A stretch of DNA of 64,000 nucleotides from Achromobacter veterisilvae (GTDB lineage: Bacteria > Pseudomonadota > Gammaproteobacteria > Burkholderiales > Burkholderiaceae_B): assembly GCF_900496975.1 (NCBI RefSeq), contig NZ_UFQC01000021.1:43474-107473 (forward strand), in the 5' to 3' direction. Positions 1 to 7,893 of this stretch are shown here, piece after piece. Positions within the stretch are counted from its first letter, which is position 1. Each line of letters starts with the position of its first letter. Made by a program: the position numbers and the translations under genes. The notes below the pieces were generated by a model. That model searched no databases. It was not told the origin of the DNA and saw only the letters and a list, made by a program, of their open reading frames with translations.

Positions 1-732
1 CAGGCCGCCTTCGCCATTTCGGCCGCGGTGCAAGGCCGCGCCGTCACCGGAACCGGCGCGCAGATGCGGCTGGCGTTGTCAGACGTGGCGTTTGCCACGA
101 TGTCGCACTTGGGCTACCTGGCAGAGGCGGAGCTATTGCACGTTGATCGGCCTGCGCTGGGCAATTTCCTGTACGGCGCGTTCGGCAAGGATTTCGGCGC
201 GCGGGACGGCCGGCGTCTTTACGTGGCTGCCATATCGCTAGGGCAATGGAAGGCCTTGGTGGCGGCCTGCGGATTGCAGGAGGCAGTGCGGCGCATCGAA
301 GCGGCCACGGGCCTGAACCTCGATGACGAAGGCGACCGTTACGCTGCACGGGAGGCCATCGCGGCCGAGATCGTCCCGTGGTGTGCGGCGCGCAGCCTGG
401 AGACCATCGGGCAGCGCTTCACCGAGCAGAAAGTCTGCTGGGGAACCTATCGCACGGTTCGGCAGGCGGTCGCCCAGGATCCCCGGCTGGGGAGTGCCAA
501 TCCGGTTTTTCAGACTGTGCATACGGCAGGGGTCGGGCGTCACCTGGCCGCGGGTGGCGCTGTGCGCCTGATGGGAGTCCCGCACCCGCCCGTCGTTCCT
601 GCTCCGATGTTGGGCCAGCACACCGACGAGGTATTGGCCGACGTGCTGGGGTTGGGCGATGCGGCGATCGGCCGCTTGCTCGCCCTGGGCATCGTCGCGG
701 GCCCCGCACAAGACCCCCTTATGGCCGGCTGA
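1..732 (+). CDS. mct: Mesaconyl-CoA C1-C4 CoA transferase (2-methylfumaryl-CoA isomerase), C-terminal part
   Basis: Family III (CaiB/BaiF) CoA transferase whose N-terminus lies left of the window; the frame is open from base 1 and 243 residues are visible. Mct moves CoA within mesaconate (C1 to C4) in the glyoxylate-assimilation half of the 3-hydroxypropionate bicycle. The visible part follows the Chloroflexus-type Mct closely as I remember it, including the stretches NFLYGAFGKDF, LDDEGDRYAAR, YRTVRQAVAQDP and LGQHTDEVLADVLGL, more closely than generic CaiB proteins do. The mesaconyl-CoA hydratase gene 35 bases downstream supports the call. The substrate is inferred from family resemblance and context; a generic CoA transferase is the alternative. 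Confidence 0.8.
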   Translation, partial: QAAFAISAAVQGRAVTGTGAQMRLALSDVAFATMSHLGYLAEAELLHVDRPALGNFLYGAFGKDFGARDGRRLYVAAISLGQWKALVAACGLQEAVRRIEAATGLNLDDEGDRYAAREAIAAEIVPWCAARSLETIGQRFTEQKVCWGTYRTVRQAVAQDPRLGSANPVFQTVHTAGVGRHLAAGGAVRLMGVPHPPVVPAPMLGQHTDEVLADVLGLGDAAIGRLLALGIVAGPAQDPLMAG

Positions 733-767
733 GGGGCTTGACCGGCCCGGCATGACTGGAGATCTCT

Positions 768-1853
768 ATGGAAACCCCCCTTCGCTACGGCAACTGTTTC
801 GAGGACTTCCAGCCCGGGCAGGTATTCCGCCACGCTACGCCGCGAACCGTGACCGATGGCGACAGCGCCGTGTACACCGCGCTGACCGGTACGCGCATCC
901 TCTGCCACTCGTCCGAGATGGCCGCACGCCAGCTCGGCTATGCGGGACGCCCGCTGGACGATCTGCTGGTGTTCAACATCGCCTTCGGCAAGACCGTTCC
1001 CGACATCTCGTTGAACGCGGTGGCCAATCTGGGCTATGCAGATGTGCGGTTTCTCGCCCCGGTCTATGCGGGCGATACGCTTAGCGCCGAGAGCACCGTC
1101 ATTGGTGTGAAGGAGAATGCGAGCAGCCCAAGCGGGGTTGTGTACGTGCTCTCGGTCTGCCGCAATCAGCATGGGGCATGCGTATTGAGTTGGGTACGCT
1201 GGGTGATGGTCCGCAAGCGCGACGCCGACGCGCCTGCGCCAGTAGCCCTGGTGCCGAAACTGCCTTTGGCCGTTGCGCCCGGCCAGTTGGTCGCGGCGCC
1301 GTCGATACGTACCGCAGACGCTCTGGAAACTTGGTGCAGGGCGAGCGGTTCACGGCGGCTGTGGGGTGACTTCATCGCCGGTCAGCGTATCGACCATCCC
1401 TGCGGTATGACGATAGAGGAGGCCGATCACATGTCGGCCACTCGGCTCTACCAGAACAACGCGCGCGTTCACTTTGACGCGATCCATATGCGTGACTCGG
1501 CCACCGCCCGGCGGCTGGTATATGGGGGGCACGTAATCTCCGTGTGCCGCGCGCTGTCGCACGACGGGCTCGAAAACGTCCTTTCCGTGCTGGCAATCAA
1601 CGGCGGGAGGCATGTGGCGCCCACAGTCGCGGGAGACACCTTGTACGCCTGTTCCGAAGTGATGGAACGGCTGACGTTGCCTCAACGCCAGGATGTGGGT
1701 GCGCTACGGCTGCGCCTGCTCGGCTTAAAGAACGTGGCGCCCGCGGACGTGGATGTCCTGGGCGGTGCCGATGGCAAGCAGTATCACCCGGCCGTCGTGC
1801 TGGACCTGGATTACACCGTTGCCGTGCCTGCCAGCAGCCTCGCTGGCAGATAA
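768..1853 (+). CDS. mch: Mesaconyl-CoA hydratase (2-methylfumaryl-CoA hydratase)
   Basis: Double hot-dog (MaoC-like) hydratase of 361 residues, close to the roughly 350 usual for Mch. Mch interconverts beta-methylmalyl-CoA (or citramalyl-CoA, depending on direction) and mesaconyl-CoA. Family-typical stretches are FEDFQPGQ near residue 12, DDLLVFNIAFGKTVPDISLNA near 64-84, a second hot-dog repeat with TIEEADHMSATRLYQNNARVHFD near 215-237, and YGGHVIS near 250. The ATG at 768 follows a GGAG about 7 bases upstream. It lies directly behind mct, as in 3-hydroxypropionate-bicycle clusters; the malyl-CoA lyase expected with them is not in the window. Confidence 0.85.
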   Translation: METPLRYGNCFEDFQPGQVFRHATPRTVTDGDSAVYTALTGTRILCHSSEMAARQLGYAGRPLDDLLVFNIAFGKTVPDISLNAVANLGYADVRFLAPVYAGDTLSAESTVIGVKENASSPSGVVYVLSVCRNQHGACVLSWVRWVMVRKRDADAPAPVALVPKLPLAVAPGQLVAAPSIRTADALETWCRASGSRRLWGDFIAGQRIDHPCGMTIEEADHMSATRLYQNNARVHFDAIHMRDSATARRLVYGGHVISVCRALSHDGLENVLSVLAINGGRHVAPTVAGDTLYACSEVMERLTLPQRQDVGALRLRLLGLKNVAPADVDVLGGADGKQYHPAVVLDLDYTVAVPASSLAGR

Positions 1854-1883
1854 AACAATTTCACTATCCAATAGGAGACAACC

Positions 1884-2858
1884 ATGCGTTTTTCCCGCTA
1901 CTCGATTGCAGCCGCCACGATGGGCCTTGCAGCAATGACTTGCGTGTCGGCCCAGGAAGCCTACCCGTCCAAGCCGGTGCGCGTCGTGGTTCCGTGGACC
2001 GCGGGCCAGGCCACCGATGCGGCCGCGCGAGCGGTGGCCGAGCGTTTGAACGACAGCATGAAGCAGGCATTCATCATCGACAACCGGCCTGGCGCGGGCG
2101 GCGCGATCGGTAGTGAGACAGTGGCTCGATCCGCGCCCGACGGCTATACCCTCCTGGCAGGATCGACAGGCTCGGTTACCATCAATCCGCTGCTGTTCAA
2201 GACCAACTACGACACCCAGAGTTTTGCGCCAGCGGGCATCATCGCGACGGTGCCCTATGTGCTGGTCACCGCCGCGTCCTTTCCGGCAAAAGATGCACGA
2301 GAGTTGGTCGCGCTGCTTAAGGCCAACCCCGACAAGTACAGCTTCGCCTCTTCCGGCAATGGCTCGATCGGGCATTTGACCTCCGAGTTGTTCATCTCGC
2401 AGATCGGTGCGAAGGTTTCACACATTCCATATAAGGGCAGTAGCGGCGCACTCGTCGACGTGATGGCGGGGCGTGTCGATTTCATGTTCGACTCGGTGAC
2501 CTCGGTGCTACCTCAGTTGAAGTCCGGCAAGATCCGTGCGTACGGAATTTCTTCCTTGAAGCGAAGCAGCTCGTTGCGTGAGGTGCCGCCTTTGGCCGAG
2601 TCGGCTGGACTCCCCGGCTTCGACCTCTATGCTTGGATCGGGCTGTTGGCGCCAGTGGGAACCCCTGAACCTGTCCTGGAGTCTCTGAACAAGGGGATCC
2701 ACGCTGCCGTGTCGTCGCCCTCGATCAAGGAAAAGTACCTGACGCTGGGTATAGAGCCTGTCGAGGCCTCCTCACCCTCCGACATGACGAAAGTCATCGA
2801 GGCCGAGCGCAGCCGCCTGCAAGAACTGATCCGGACCGCTCTCATCCAAGCCGACTGA
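1884..2858 (+). CDS. Bug-family (TctC-like) periplasmic solute receptor
   Basis: Tripartite tricarboxylate transporter receptor, 324 residues, exported by an N-terminal signal peptide (basic start, hydrophobic core, cleavage probably after VSAQ near 23). Family features: YPSKPVRVVVPW near 27-38, NRPGAGGAIGSE near 66-77, the DGYTLL motif, and HIPYKGSSGALVDVMAGRVDFMFD around 175-198. AGGAGACAACC precedes the ATG at 1884. It sits 30 bases behind mch in the same direction, so the ligand could be a C5 dicarboxylate such as mesaconate, citramalate or itaconate; that is inference. No TctA/TctB membrane genes are present. Confidence 0.92.
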   Translation: MRFSRYSIAAATMGLAAMTCVSAQEAYPSKPVRVVVPWTAGQATDAAARAVAERLNDSMKQAFIIDNRPGAGGAIGSETVARSAPDGYTLLAGSTGSVTINPLLFKTNYDTQSFAPAGIIATVPYVLVTAASFPAKDARELVALLKANPDKYSFASSGNGSIGHLTSELFISQIGAKVSHIPYKGSSGALVDVMAGRVDFMFDSVTSVLPQLKSGKIRAYGISSLKRSSSLREVPPLAESAGLPGFDLYAWIGLLAPVGTPEPVLESLNKGIHAAVSSPSIKEKYLTLGIEPVEASSPSDMTKVIEAERSRLQELIRTALIQAD

Positions 2859-2880
2859 CTCGCCGGGCCTGGCCCGCGAA

Positions 2881-2930
2881 CCGAACCCGCACGCAGCCGT
2901 TTCGACCGCCTTGCTGCCGCGCGGGTTCGG
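2881..2930. terminator. Hairpin between convergent operons
   Basis: Perfect 10-base inverted repeat CCGAACCCGC (2881-2890) / GCGGGTTCGG (2921-2930), with an inner GCAGC/GCTGC pair (2893-2897/2913-2917). It lies just past the Bug stop at 2858 and before the convergent helicase stop at 3027. No long T-run follows, so intrinsic termination is plausible but not certain; it could serve both directions. Confidence 0.45.
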
Positions 2931-3026
2931 TGCCGGCGATGGTCGCGTGGTCCGGCGCAAGCCCGCTGGACCGAACTTGAAAATGTAGTCTGAGTCTATG
3001 GTCTGGCCTGTACCTATGACGAGTGG

Positions 3027-5438
3027 TCAGGCCTCGTTATCGAGAACGGTCAGCAGTTCCGCTACGATCATGAAATCATCGCCAGCGGCTTCCCGATGGA
3101 TCACTATCGGCTCGTAGCCGGGTTGCAGCGAGTCCGGATGCAGCACGATCTGCTCGTGCTGCCAACTGCCGTCCGGGTTGATCGTCTTCTCGCTGGAGTA
3201 GACCTTGATGGTGTATTTTCCGCCTGTTTCAGGATCGTCGATGCTCCGGTGTTGGACGATCACGACTTTGCCTTGGCGGGTGCCGCTGGGATTCGCGCGG
3301 AACAGGCACCATGATCCGTTCGGAATACGCCGGCTCATGGATTCGCCTACGACTTGAGCCACGAAGAGACCTGGCTGGGGAGTGACCCAATCAGGCGGTT
3401 CGAGCCATTGGTTGGCGGCCTCTTCGAGTGCTTGGATGTCTGAGAACGCGCCAGCCGCCATTTTGATGTCGATGAGCGGCAGCGCAGCCATGCTGTTCTG
3501 GCGCTTAGGCTCCGTGATCTGCCTTAAGGGTACGACGTTGGAGTCCTCCAGGGAGACCACGGAGGTTGGCTCTAGGGTCGTGCTCAGTCGGCTGCGCAGA
3601 TAATCGGCGAGTGCCTTGTCGGTGCAATAGACGTAGCAGCCTTTCATGCCGCGAGTCATCAGCGTACGGTAGGTATTCTTGATGATGAGGTCACCGAGTT
3701 CCCGAGCGCGTTCGGGATCTTCTCGCACCATCTTCTTGAGACCTCGGACCGATTGGTCCGAGGAGGCTCGTTGGGTGGGGTCGGTCACAATCTGGCCATT
3801 GCGAAAGGCCAGGTCGTTTCCAATAATCACGCCAACATAGTCCAGTTCCAAACCCTGGCAGGTGTGAATGCAGCCCACCTCTTGTACGGAGCCGGGTTTG
3901 ACGATCCAGAGACTGCCGTCTGTACTAAGGTTCCAGCGCTTCTGATAATCGAATTGCGGGAGTCGGATGTCCCACGCTTCGGGGTTGTTCTTGCTTGGCC
4001 AAGGCCAGCAATAGCCGGCAACAACGCGGGATCGATTATTTGCCTGGTTCTTTGCGGCAATGAGATCGTGCATTTCGGCGGGATTATCAAATACCCGGAA
4101 ATCGTACTCGGACGGATCGAGCATTTGATTGGCGGTCGGCCGAATTCCCAGTGTATTCTCCAACCAGGCAAGATAGCCCTCAGAGCCGTTGCATCGGAAT
4201 TGCGACGTCAGCGCAAGTTCCGTGATTTCTGCGCCCAGCCTCCTGGCGTGCCGCCTCAGTTCTTCGGTGTGGCCAATATCGAAGATCGTGACTCGTTGAT
4301 CGTCGTCCGTGAAGAAGACGGTACACCGCGCGGACCGAATGATCTCCAGGACCTGGTTCTCCCCCTCATTGCGGTAAAGGCCGCTTTTTTCATTGAGCCT
4401 ATGCGCTTCGTCCACCAATAGGACGTCGTAGGTATCAGCCTCGTCCTTCGTGAAGGCGCCCGAACCGCTGAAGAGGTTGCCGATCCGGGTCTTGGTGAAG
4501 GTGCCCGTCAGCTTGGCTTGAAAGACTTCTCGGGGGGCGCGGTTCTTGGTTACGTAGCGTGCGTTGCGTTGCCGGCCGATCAACGCCGCTAGCAAGTTAA
4601 TGGCGAGCACTGACTTTCCGGTGCCTGGTCCGCCTTGCACGATGACGACCTGCTTCTTCTCCTCCGACCGGGCTTCGATCTGCAAGATAGACTCGTAAAC
4701 GACTTTTTGCTGATCAATCAGCACAAATTCGCTCTTGCCTTGCATCAGGCTGGCTACGTAATCCACCAGGCTTTTTGATGGCTGGATGCGGCCGTGCTCG
4801 ATGGCGTAGAGGGATTTCAAACGATCGCCGCGTCGCACGTGTTTGCTGATGAAGCGGCTCAGCTTTTCCTTGTCGCTCTTGAGAAAGAGAGGCGCTCGCT
4901 GGATATGCGGTTCGTAATGCGGATGGTCGATCTGCCCGTCGCGGGGATGGTTGTGCAGGTAGGCGCAGGGTTGCAGGCGAATGCCTTGTTCGTGCACGGC
5001 GGCATTGAGATCTTCGAGCCGCGCGGCATACGACCATGCCTGATAGGAGGGATGGGGGCCTTCGATCTCGGCGTTGCGTCCGCCGCGTCGTGCCCAGACG
5101 ATCCCGTCCTTGCTGCTATATCGAGAGCTTGACCACTGTTTCAACTCGATAATCACGACCTTGGGGGATCCCGTTTCGTCTTCTCCCGTGATCATGAAAT
5201 CGATGCGCTGAGAACTGCTGGGTAACTGGTACTCGATCGCGATGCCGGCGTCGTCCGGGATTTCCTCGTCCTGTAGCACTTTGGCCATCTCAAACAACGA
5301 GCTTCGCCAGGAGCGCACTTCACTTTCACCCCCACCGGCGACGCCAGCATGGCGGACGTGGCGGAGCACGATGTCTTCGATGTCATCACGGAGCGTGTGA
5401 TGAAGAAACTCCGTCTTGCTGGCTTGGTAAATGATCAC
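3027..5438 (-). CDS. PD-(D/E)xK nuclease / DUF2075 helicase / S24 peptidase fusion
   Basis: Three-part protein of 803 residues. Residues 1-200 look like a restriction-type nuclease domain (RIDFMI with D80, then IIELKQW with E98 and K100). Residues 235-625 are a DUF2075 (Schlafen-group-3-like) superfamily-1 helicase: Walker A GGPGTGKS 269-276, Walker B LLVDEAHR 340-347, and HTCQGLELDYVGVIIG 525-540. Residues about 685-800 are a LexA/UmuD-like S24 domain with VGESM (Ser700) and YTIKVY (Lys745), so the Ser-Lys dyad appears intact. The gene starts 24 bases behind the mazG-like stop and is probably co-transcribed with it. DUF2075 proteins are often found in defence regions; the fused S24 domain is unusual and hints at RecA- or damage-linked processing, which is inference. 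Third codon positions are less GC-biased than in flanking genes. Confidence 0.85.
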   Translation of the reverse strand: MIIYQASKTEFLHHTLRDDIEDIVLRHVRHAGVAGGGESEVRSWRSSLFEMAKVLQDEEIPDDAGIAIEYQLPSSSQRIDFMITGEDETGSPKVVIIELKQWSSSRYSSKDGIVWARRGGRNAEIEGPHPSYQAWSYAARLEDLNAAVHEQGIRLQPCAYLHNHPRDGQIDHPHYEPHIQRAPLFLKSDKEKLSRFISKHVRRGDRLKSLYAIEHGRIQPSKSLVDYVASLMQGKSEFVLIDQQKVVYESILQIEARSEEKKQVVIVQGGPGTGKSVLAINLLAALIGRQRNARYVTKNRAPREVFQAKLTGTFTKTRIGNLFSGSGAFTKDEADTYDVLLVDEAHRLNEKSGLYRNEGENQVLEIIRSARCTVFFTDDDQRVTIFDIGHTEELRRHARRLGAEITELALTSQFRCNGSEGYLAWLENTLGIRPTANQMLDPSEYDFRVFDNPAEMHDLIAAKNQANNRSRVVAGYCWPWPSKNNPEAWDIRLPQFDYQKRWNLSTDGSLWIVKPGSVQEVGCIHTCQGLELDYVGVIIGNDLAFRNGQIVTDPTQRASSDQSVRGLKKMVREDPERARELGDLIIKNTYRTLMTRGMKGCYVYCTDKALADYLRSRLSTTLEPTSVVSLEDSNVVPLRQITEPKRQNSMAALPLIDIKMAAGAFSDIQALEEAANQWLEPPDWVTPQPGLFVAQVVGESMSRRIPNGSWCLFRANPSGTRQGKVVIVQHRSIDDPETGGKYTIKVYSSEKTINPDGSWQHEQIVLHPDSLQPGYEPIVIHREAAGDDFMIVAELLTVLDNEA

Positions 5439-5462
5439 TGCTGCACCTGTGTTCCAACAAAC

Positions 5463-5813
5463 TCAAAGCTGGTCGTATTTCTTGCTGCTACCTTTGGCGC
5501 GGCTGACAGGATACTTTTGGGCGTTGATGTGGATCTTGGCCTGCGCCGCTTTCACAGGGTCGAGGCCAAGCATGTTGCTCAGTTGGATAAGGTAGAGGAG
5601 TACATCCGCGATCTCGCTGCCTACAGCCTCTAGTTTTTCGGGCGGGAGCATTCGGCTTTGCTCTTCCGTCATCCACTGGAAGTGTTCGAGTAGTTCTCCC
5701 GCTTCCACGATTAGTGCGGATGCCAGGTTCTTGGGCGAATGGAACTGCTCCCAATCGCGTGCCTTTGCGAACTCGCGTTGTTGCTGACTGAGGGATTGGA
5801 GCGTATCGGCCAT
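5463..5813 (-). CDS. MazG-like nucleotide pyrophosphohydrolase
   Basis: Small all-alpha NTP pyrophosphohydrolase of 116 residues, the size of single-domain RS21-C6/MazG-like enzymes. The metal-binding EXXE...EXXD signature is complete: E37-A-G-E40 and E67-I-A-D70. Such enzymes hydrolyse (d)NTPs to monophosphates; the substrate here cannot be read from sequence. It is the first gene of a leftward unit with the DUF2075-S24 helicase (24-base gap) and is divergent from hipBA. The start ATG at 5813 has only a weak ribosome site. The product is cytoplasmic. Confidence 0.88.
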   Translation of the reverse strand: MADTLQSLSQQQREFAKARDWEQFHSPKNLASALIVEAGELLEHFQWMTEEQSRMLPPEKLEAVGSEIADVLLYLIQLSNMLGLDPVKAAQAKIHINAQKYPVSRAKGSSKKYDQL

Positions 5814-5873
5814 GGATTTTCAGCGGGGAATAATGCTGCCGGTTATGTGGATCTGTTAGGACCTGTTGCTAGA

Positions 5874-5902
5874 AGGATAGTTGTTTTCCAGATATTTGAC
5901 AA
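5874..5902 (-). promoter_or_regulatory. Putative promoter of mazG-helicase unit
   Basis: On the minus strand, TTGTCA (5902-5897) and TATCCT (5879-5874) are exactly 17 bases apart and point towards the mazG-like gene. The -35 overlaps the hipBA -35 on the other strand by five bases. Sequence-only call. Confidence 0.5.
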
Positions 5903-5920
5903 TTATCTGTATATCAGATA
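5889..5920. promoter_or_regulatory. Putative HipB operator: three alternating half-sites
   Basis: CAGATA (5889-5894), TATCTG (5904-5909) and CAGATA (5915-5920) form two overlapping inverted repeats with spacers of 9 and 5 bases. The right-hand pair is a perfect palindrome lying inside the hipBA promoter spacer, where a HipB dimer would block polymerase. E. coli HipB binds TATCC-N8-GGATA, so the general style is similar but the spacing differs. Confidence 0.55.
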
Positions 5921-5924
5921 TTTT
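5896..5924 (+). promoter_or_regulatory. Putative hipBA promoter
   Basis: Consensus -35 TTGACA (5896-5901), a 17-base spacer, and -10 TATTTT (5919-5924), 28 bases before the hipB ATG. The spacer contains a perfect operator-like palindrome, as expected of an autoregulated toxin-antitoxin operon. Confidence 0.6.
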
Positions 5925-5952
5925 TCATTTAACTGAATTCCGGGTATCCGCC

Positions 5953-6216
5953 ATGACGCCCACCTCCCATACCCTGATCACCGCCGTCCAGCTAGCCGCG
6001 GTACTCCAGGCCACGCGCAAGGCCCAGGGGCTGACCCAATCGGCGCTGGCTGCCCGTATCGGCCTGAGCCAGTCGCGGGTCTCTCATTTGGAGCTCAATG
6101 CCCACGAGCTGAGCGTGGAGCAACTCCTCGCATGGTGCGCAGCGCTGGGCCTGGAGCTGGCCATCGGGACCCGGGGCAACGCCGCGGTGTCCGCCGAGCC
6201 GACCGCGGATTGGTGA
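5953..6216 (+). CDS. hipB: HipB-like antitoxin, XRE-family repressor
   Basis: Helix-turn-helix DNA-binding protein of 87 residues that should neutralise HipA and repress its own operon. The Cro/C1-type domain runs from about residue 10 to 65, with recognition region LAARIGLSQSRVSHLELN near 34-51. The ATG at 5953 was chosen over an in-frame upstream codon at 5881, because 5881-5940 holds the promoter and operator and the protein then has HipB length. The stop is one base before the hipA ATG, indicating translational coupling. Confidence 0.88.
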   Translation: MTPTSHTLITAVQLAAVLQATRKAQGLTQSALAARIGLSQSRVSHLELNAHELSVEQLLAWCAALGLELAIGTRGNAAVSAEPTADW

Positions 6217-6217
6217 C

Positions 6218-7558
6218 ATGGGGCGTCGATCGCACAGCCGCAGCCTGTCCATCTGGACCAACGGCGTCCGCGTCGGTCGCTGGACGATTCCCGCTCGTGG
6301 AGAGATGGAGCTGCAATATGACGCGAATTGGGTCGGTGCCGACATCGGCCGGCCACTCTCGTTGTCGTTGCCGTTCAACCTGCAGAACCTGCCGCTCAGG
6401 GGCGAGAAGGTCGCCAATTATTTCGACAACCTGCTTCCGGACAGCGATGCCATCCGCAGACGCGCGGCCGAGCGATTCAAGACGGGATCGATAGAACCGT
6501 TCGATCTGCTGGCTGCGATCGGACGCGATTGCGTGGGTGCCGTGCAGTTGCTAGGACAGGACGAGGAGCCGGAGGGCTTCGACCGTATTGAGGGCGTTCC
6601 GTTGTCCGAGGAGGACATCGAGCGGCACTTGATCGAAACCGTTTCGCCGCTGGCCTTCGCGGCGGGGCGGGACCCGGACGCGGATTTCCGCATTTCGCTG
6701 GCCGGCGCGCAGGAGAAGACGGCTTTCCTTTGGTGGGGCGGGCAGTGGCTCGTACCGCAGGGCGCTACGCCGACGAGCCACATCTTCAAGCTTCCGCTCG
6801 GGCTGATGGGCGGGCGCCGGGCGGACTTCAGCACTTCCGTCGACAACGAATGGCTGTGCCTGCGGCTGCTGAAGGCCTATGGGTTGGCCGTGGCCGACGC
6901 CGATATCGCAACCTTCGGCCGGCAGCGCGTGCTGGTGGTGGAGCGCTTCGATCGGCGTGTCGCGCCCAACGGCCAGTGGCTTATGCGTCTTCCGCAGGAA
7001 GATTTCTGTCAGGTTGAAGGCTGCTCGCCGCTGCGCAAGTATGAGAACGAGGGCGGCCCCGGGCTCAAGGCCTTGTTCGCCACGCTGCGGCAGTCGGTGA
7101 ACGCCGAGGGCGACATGAAGACGTTGATGTCGGCGCAGGTGCTGTTCTGGCTGCTGCGAGCGCCCGATGGCCATGCCAAGAACTTCAGCATCCAGCTTCG
7201 GCCGCGCGGTCGTTTTCAGTTGAGCCCGCTGTATGACGTGATGTCGGTCTATCCGGTGCTGGGCGACGGTCCCAGCCAGTGGTCGCCGTATGGGATCAAG
7301 TCCGCGATGGCCTTGCTAGGCAAGAACCGCCACTACGAGATGCACAGCATCCAGCGCAGGCACTTCAACAGTACCGCACAGAGAATCGGCTACGCCGCGA
7401 CGGCGGAACCGATTATTGATGAACTTCTCGCCCGTACACCGGCGGCGATTGCGGAAGTTCAAGCTGCGCTGCCGAGAGATTTCTCGCCGCGTGTCGCCGA
7501 TGCCATCCTGGGCGGGCTTGAGCAGGCCGCGAAGGCGCTCGGCGCGATGGCGCCGTAG
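6218..7558 (+). CDS. hipA: HipA-like serine/threonine kinase toxin
   Basis: HipA-family kinase of 446 residues (E. coli HipA has 440). E. coli HipA phosphorylates glutamyl-tRNA synthetase and induces persistence; the target here is unknown. Key elements are present: RISLAGAQEKTA near 158-169, with Ser160 matching the regulatory autophosphorylation serine, the FKLP lysine near 191, catalytic PDGHAKN with Asp317, and the metal-binding LYD Asp340. It therefore appears catalytically intact. It begins one base after the hipB stop. Confidence 0.92.
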   Translation: MGRRSHSRSLSIWTNGVRVGRWTIPARGEMELQYDANWVGADIGRPLSLSLPFNLQNLPLRGEKVANYFDNLLPDSDAIRRRAAERFKTGSIEPFDLLAAIGRDCVGAVQLLGQDEEPEGFDRIEGVPLSEEDIERHLIETVSPLAFAAGRDPDADFRISLAGAQEKTAFLWWGGQWLVPQGATPTSHIFKLPLGLMGGRRADFSTSVDNEWLCLRLLKAYGLAVADADIATFGRQRVLVVERFDRRVAPNGQWLMRLPQEDFCQVEGCSPLRKYENEGGPGLKALFATLRQSVNAEGDMKTLMSAQVLFWLLRAPDGHAKNFSIQLRPRGRFQLSPLYDVMSVYPVLGDGPSQWSPYGIKSAMALLGKNRHYEMHSIQRRHFNSTAQRIGYAATAEPIIDELLARTPAAIAEVQAALPRDFSPRVADAILGGLEQAAKALGAMAP

Positions 7559-7582
7559 GCAGGGGAGAGGGACCCATCTTCG

Positions 7583-7818
7583 CTACGGCCGCTCCAGAAT
7601 CCGTGCCCCCGGGCCTTCTCCCCTCAGTCTGTCCATGGGTTTGCGCAGCGGGCAGTCTGTGAGCGACAGGCCCCCGCAGCCTATGCAACTGTCGAGTTCG
7701 TCGCGCAGCCGCGTCAGGCGTTTGATCCGGTCGTCCAGATTGGCGCGCCATGTCGACGACAGCTTGCGCCATGGCTTCGCTGTGACCTTGTCGCCCGGAA
7801 GGTACGGTATTCTTCCGC
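7583..7818 (-). pseudogene. soxR: SoxR remnant (C-terminal part only)
   Basis: The minus-strand frame ending at the TAG at 7583-7585 reads [18 protein letters not shown], then [18 protein letters not shown], then [19 protein letters not shown] and GARILERP. This is the dimerisation helix, Fe-S loop and tail of the MerR-family redox sensor SoxR. The N-terminal winged-helix part is missing: homology fades upstream of about 7818, where the next gene begins. The [2Fe-2S] motif CX2CXCX5C has lost its third cysteine (CIGCGG instead of CIGCGC). Truncation plus loss of a ligand makes it a dead fragment, probably cut when the island was acquired. The right boundary is approximate. Confidence 0.82.
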
Positions 7819-7893
7819 GTGAGCAGAGGGCCAGCCTCGATTCCGCAAGTGCGGATGCTGGCGCTTTGCGAGACTTGCGACCAGGACACAGAG

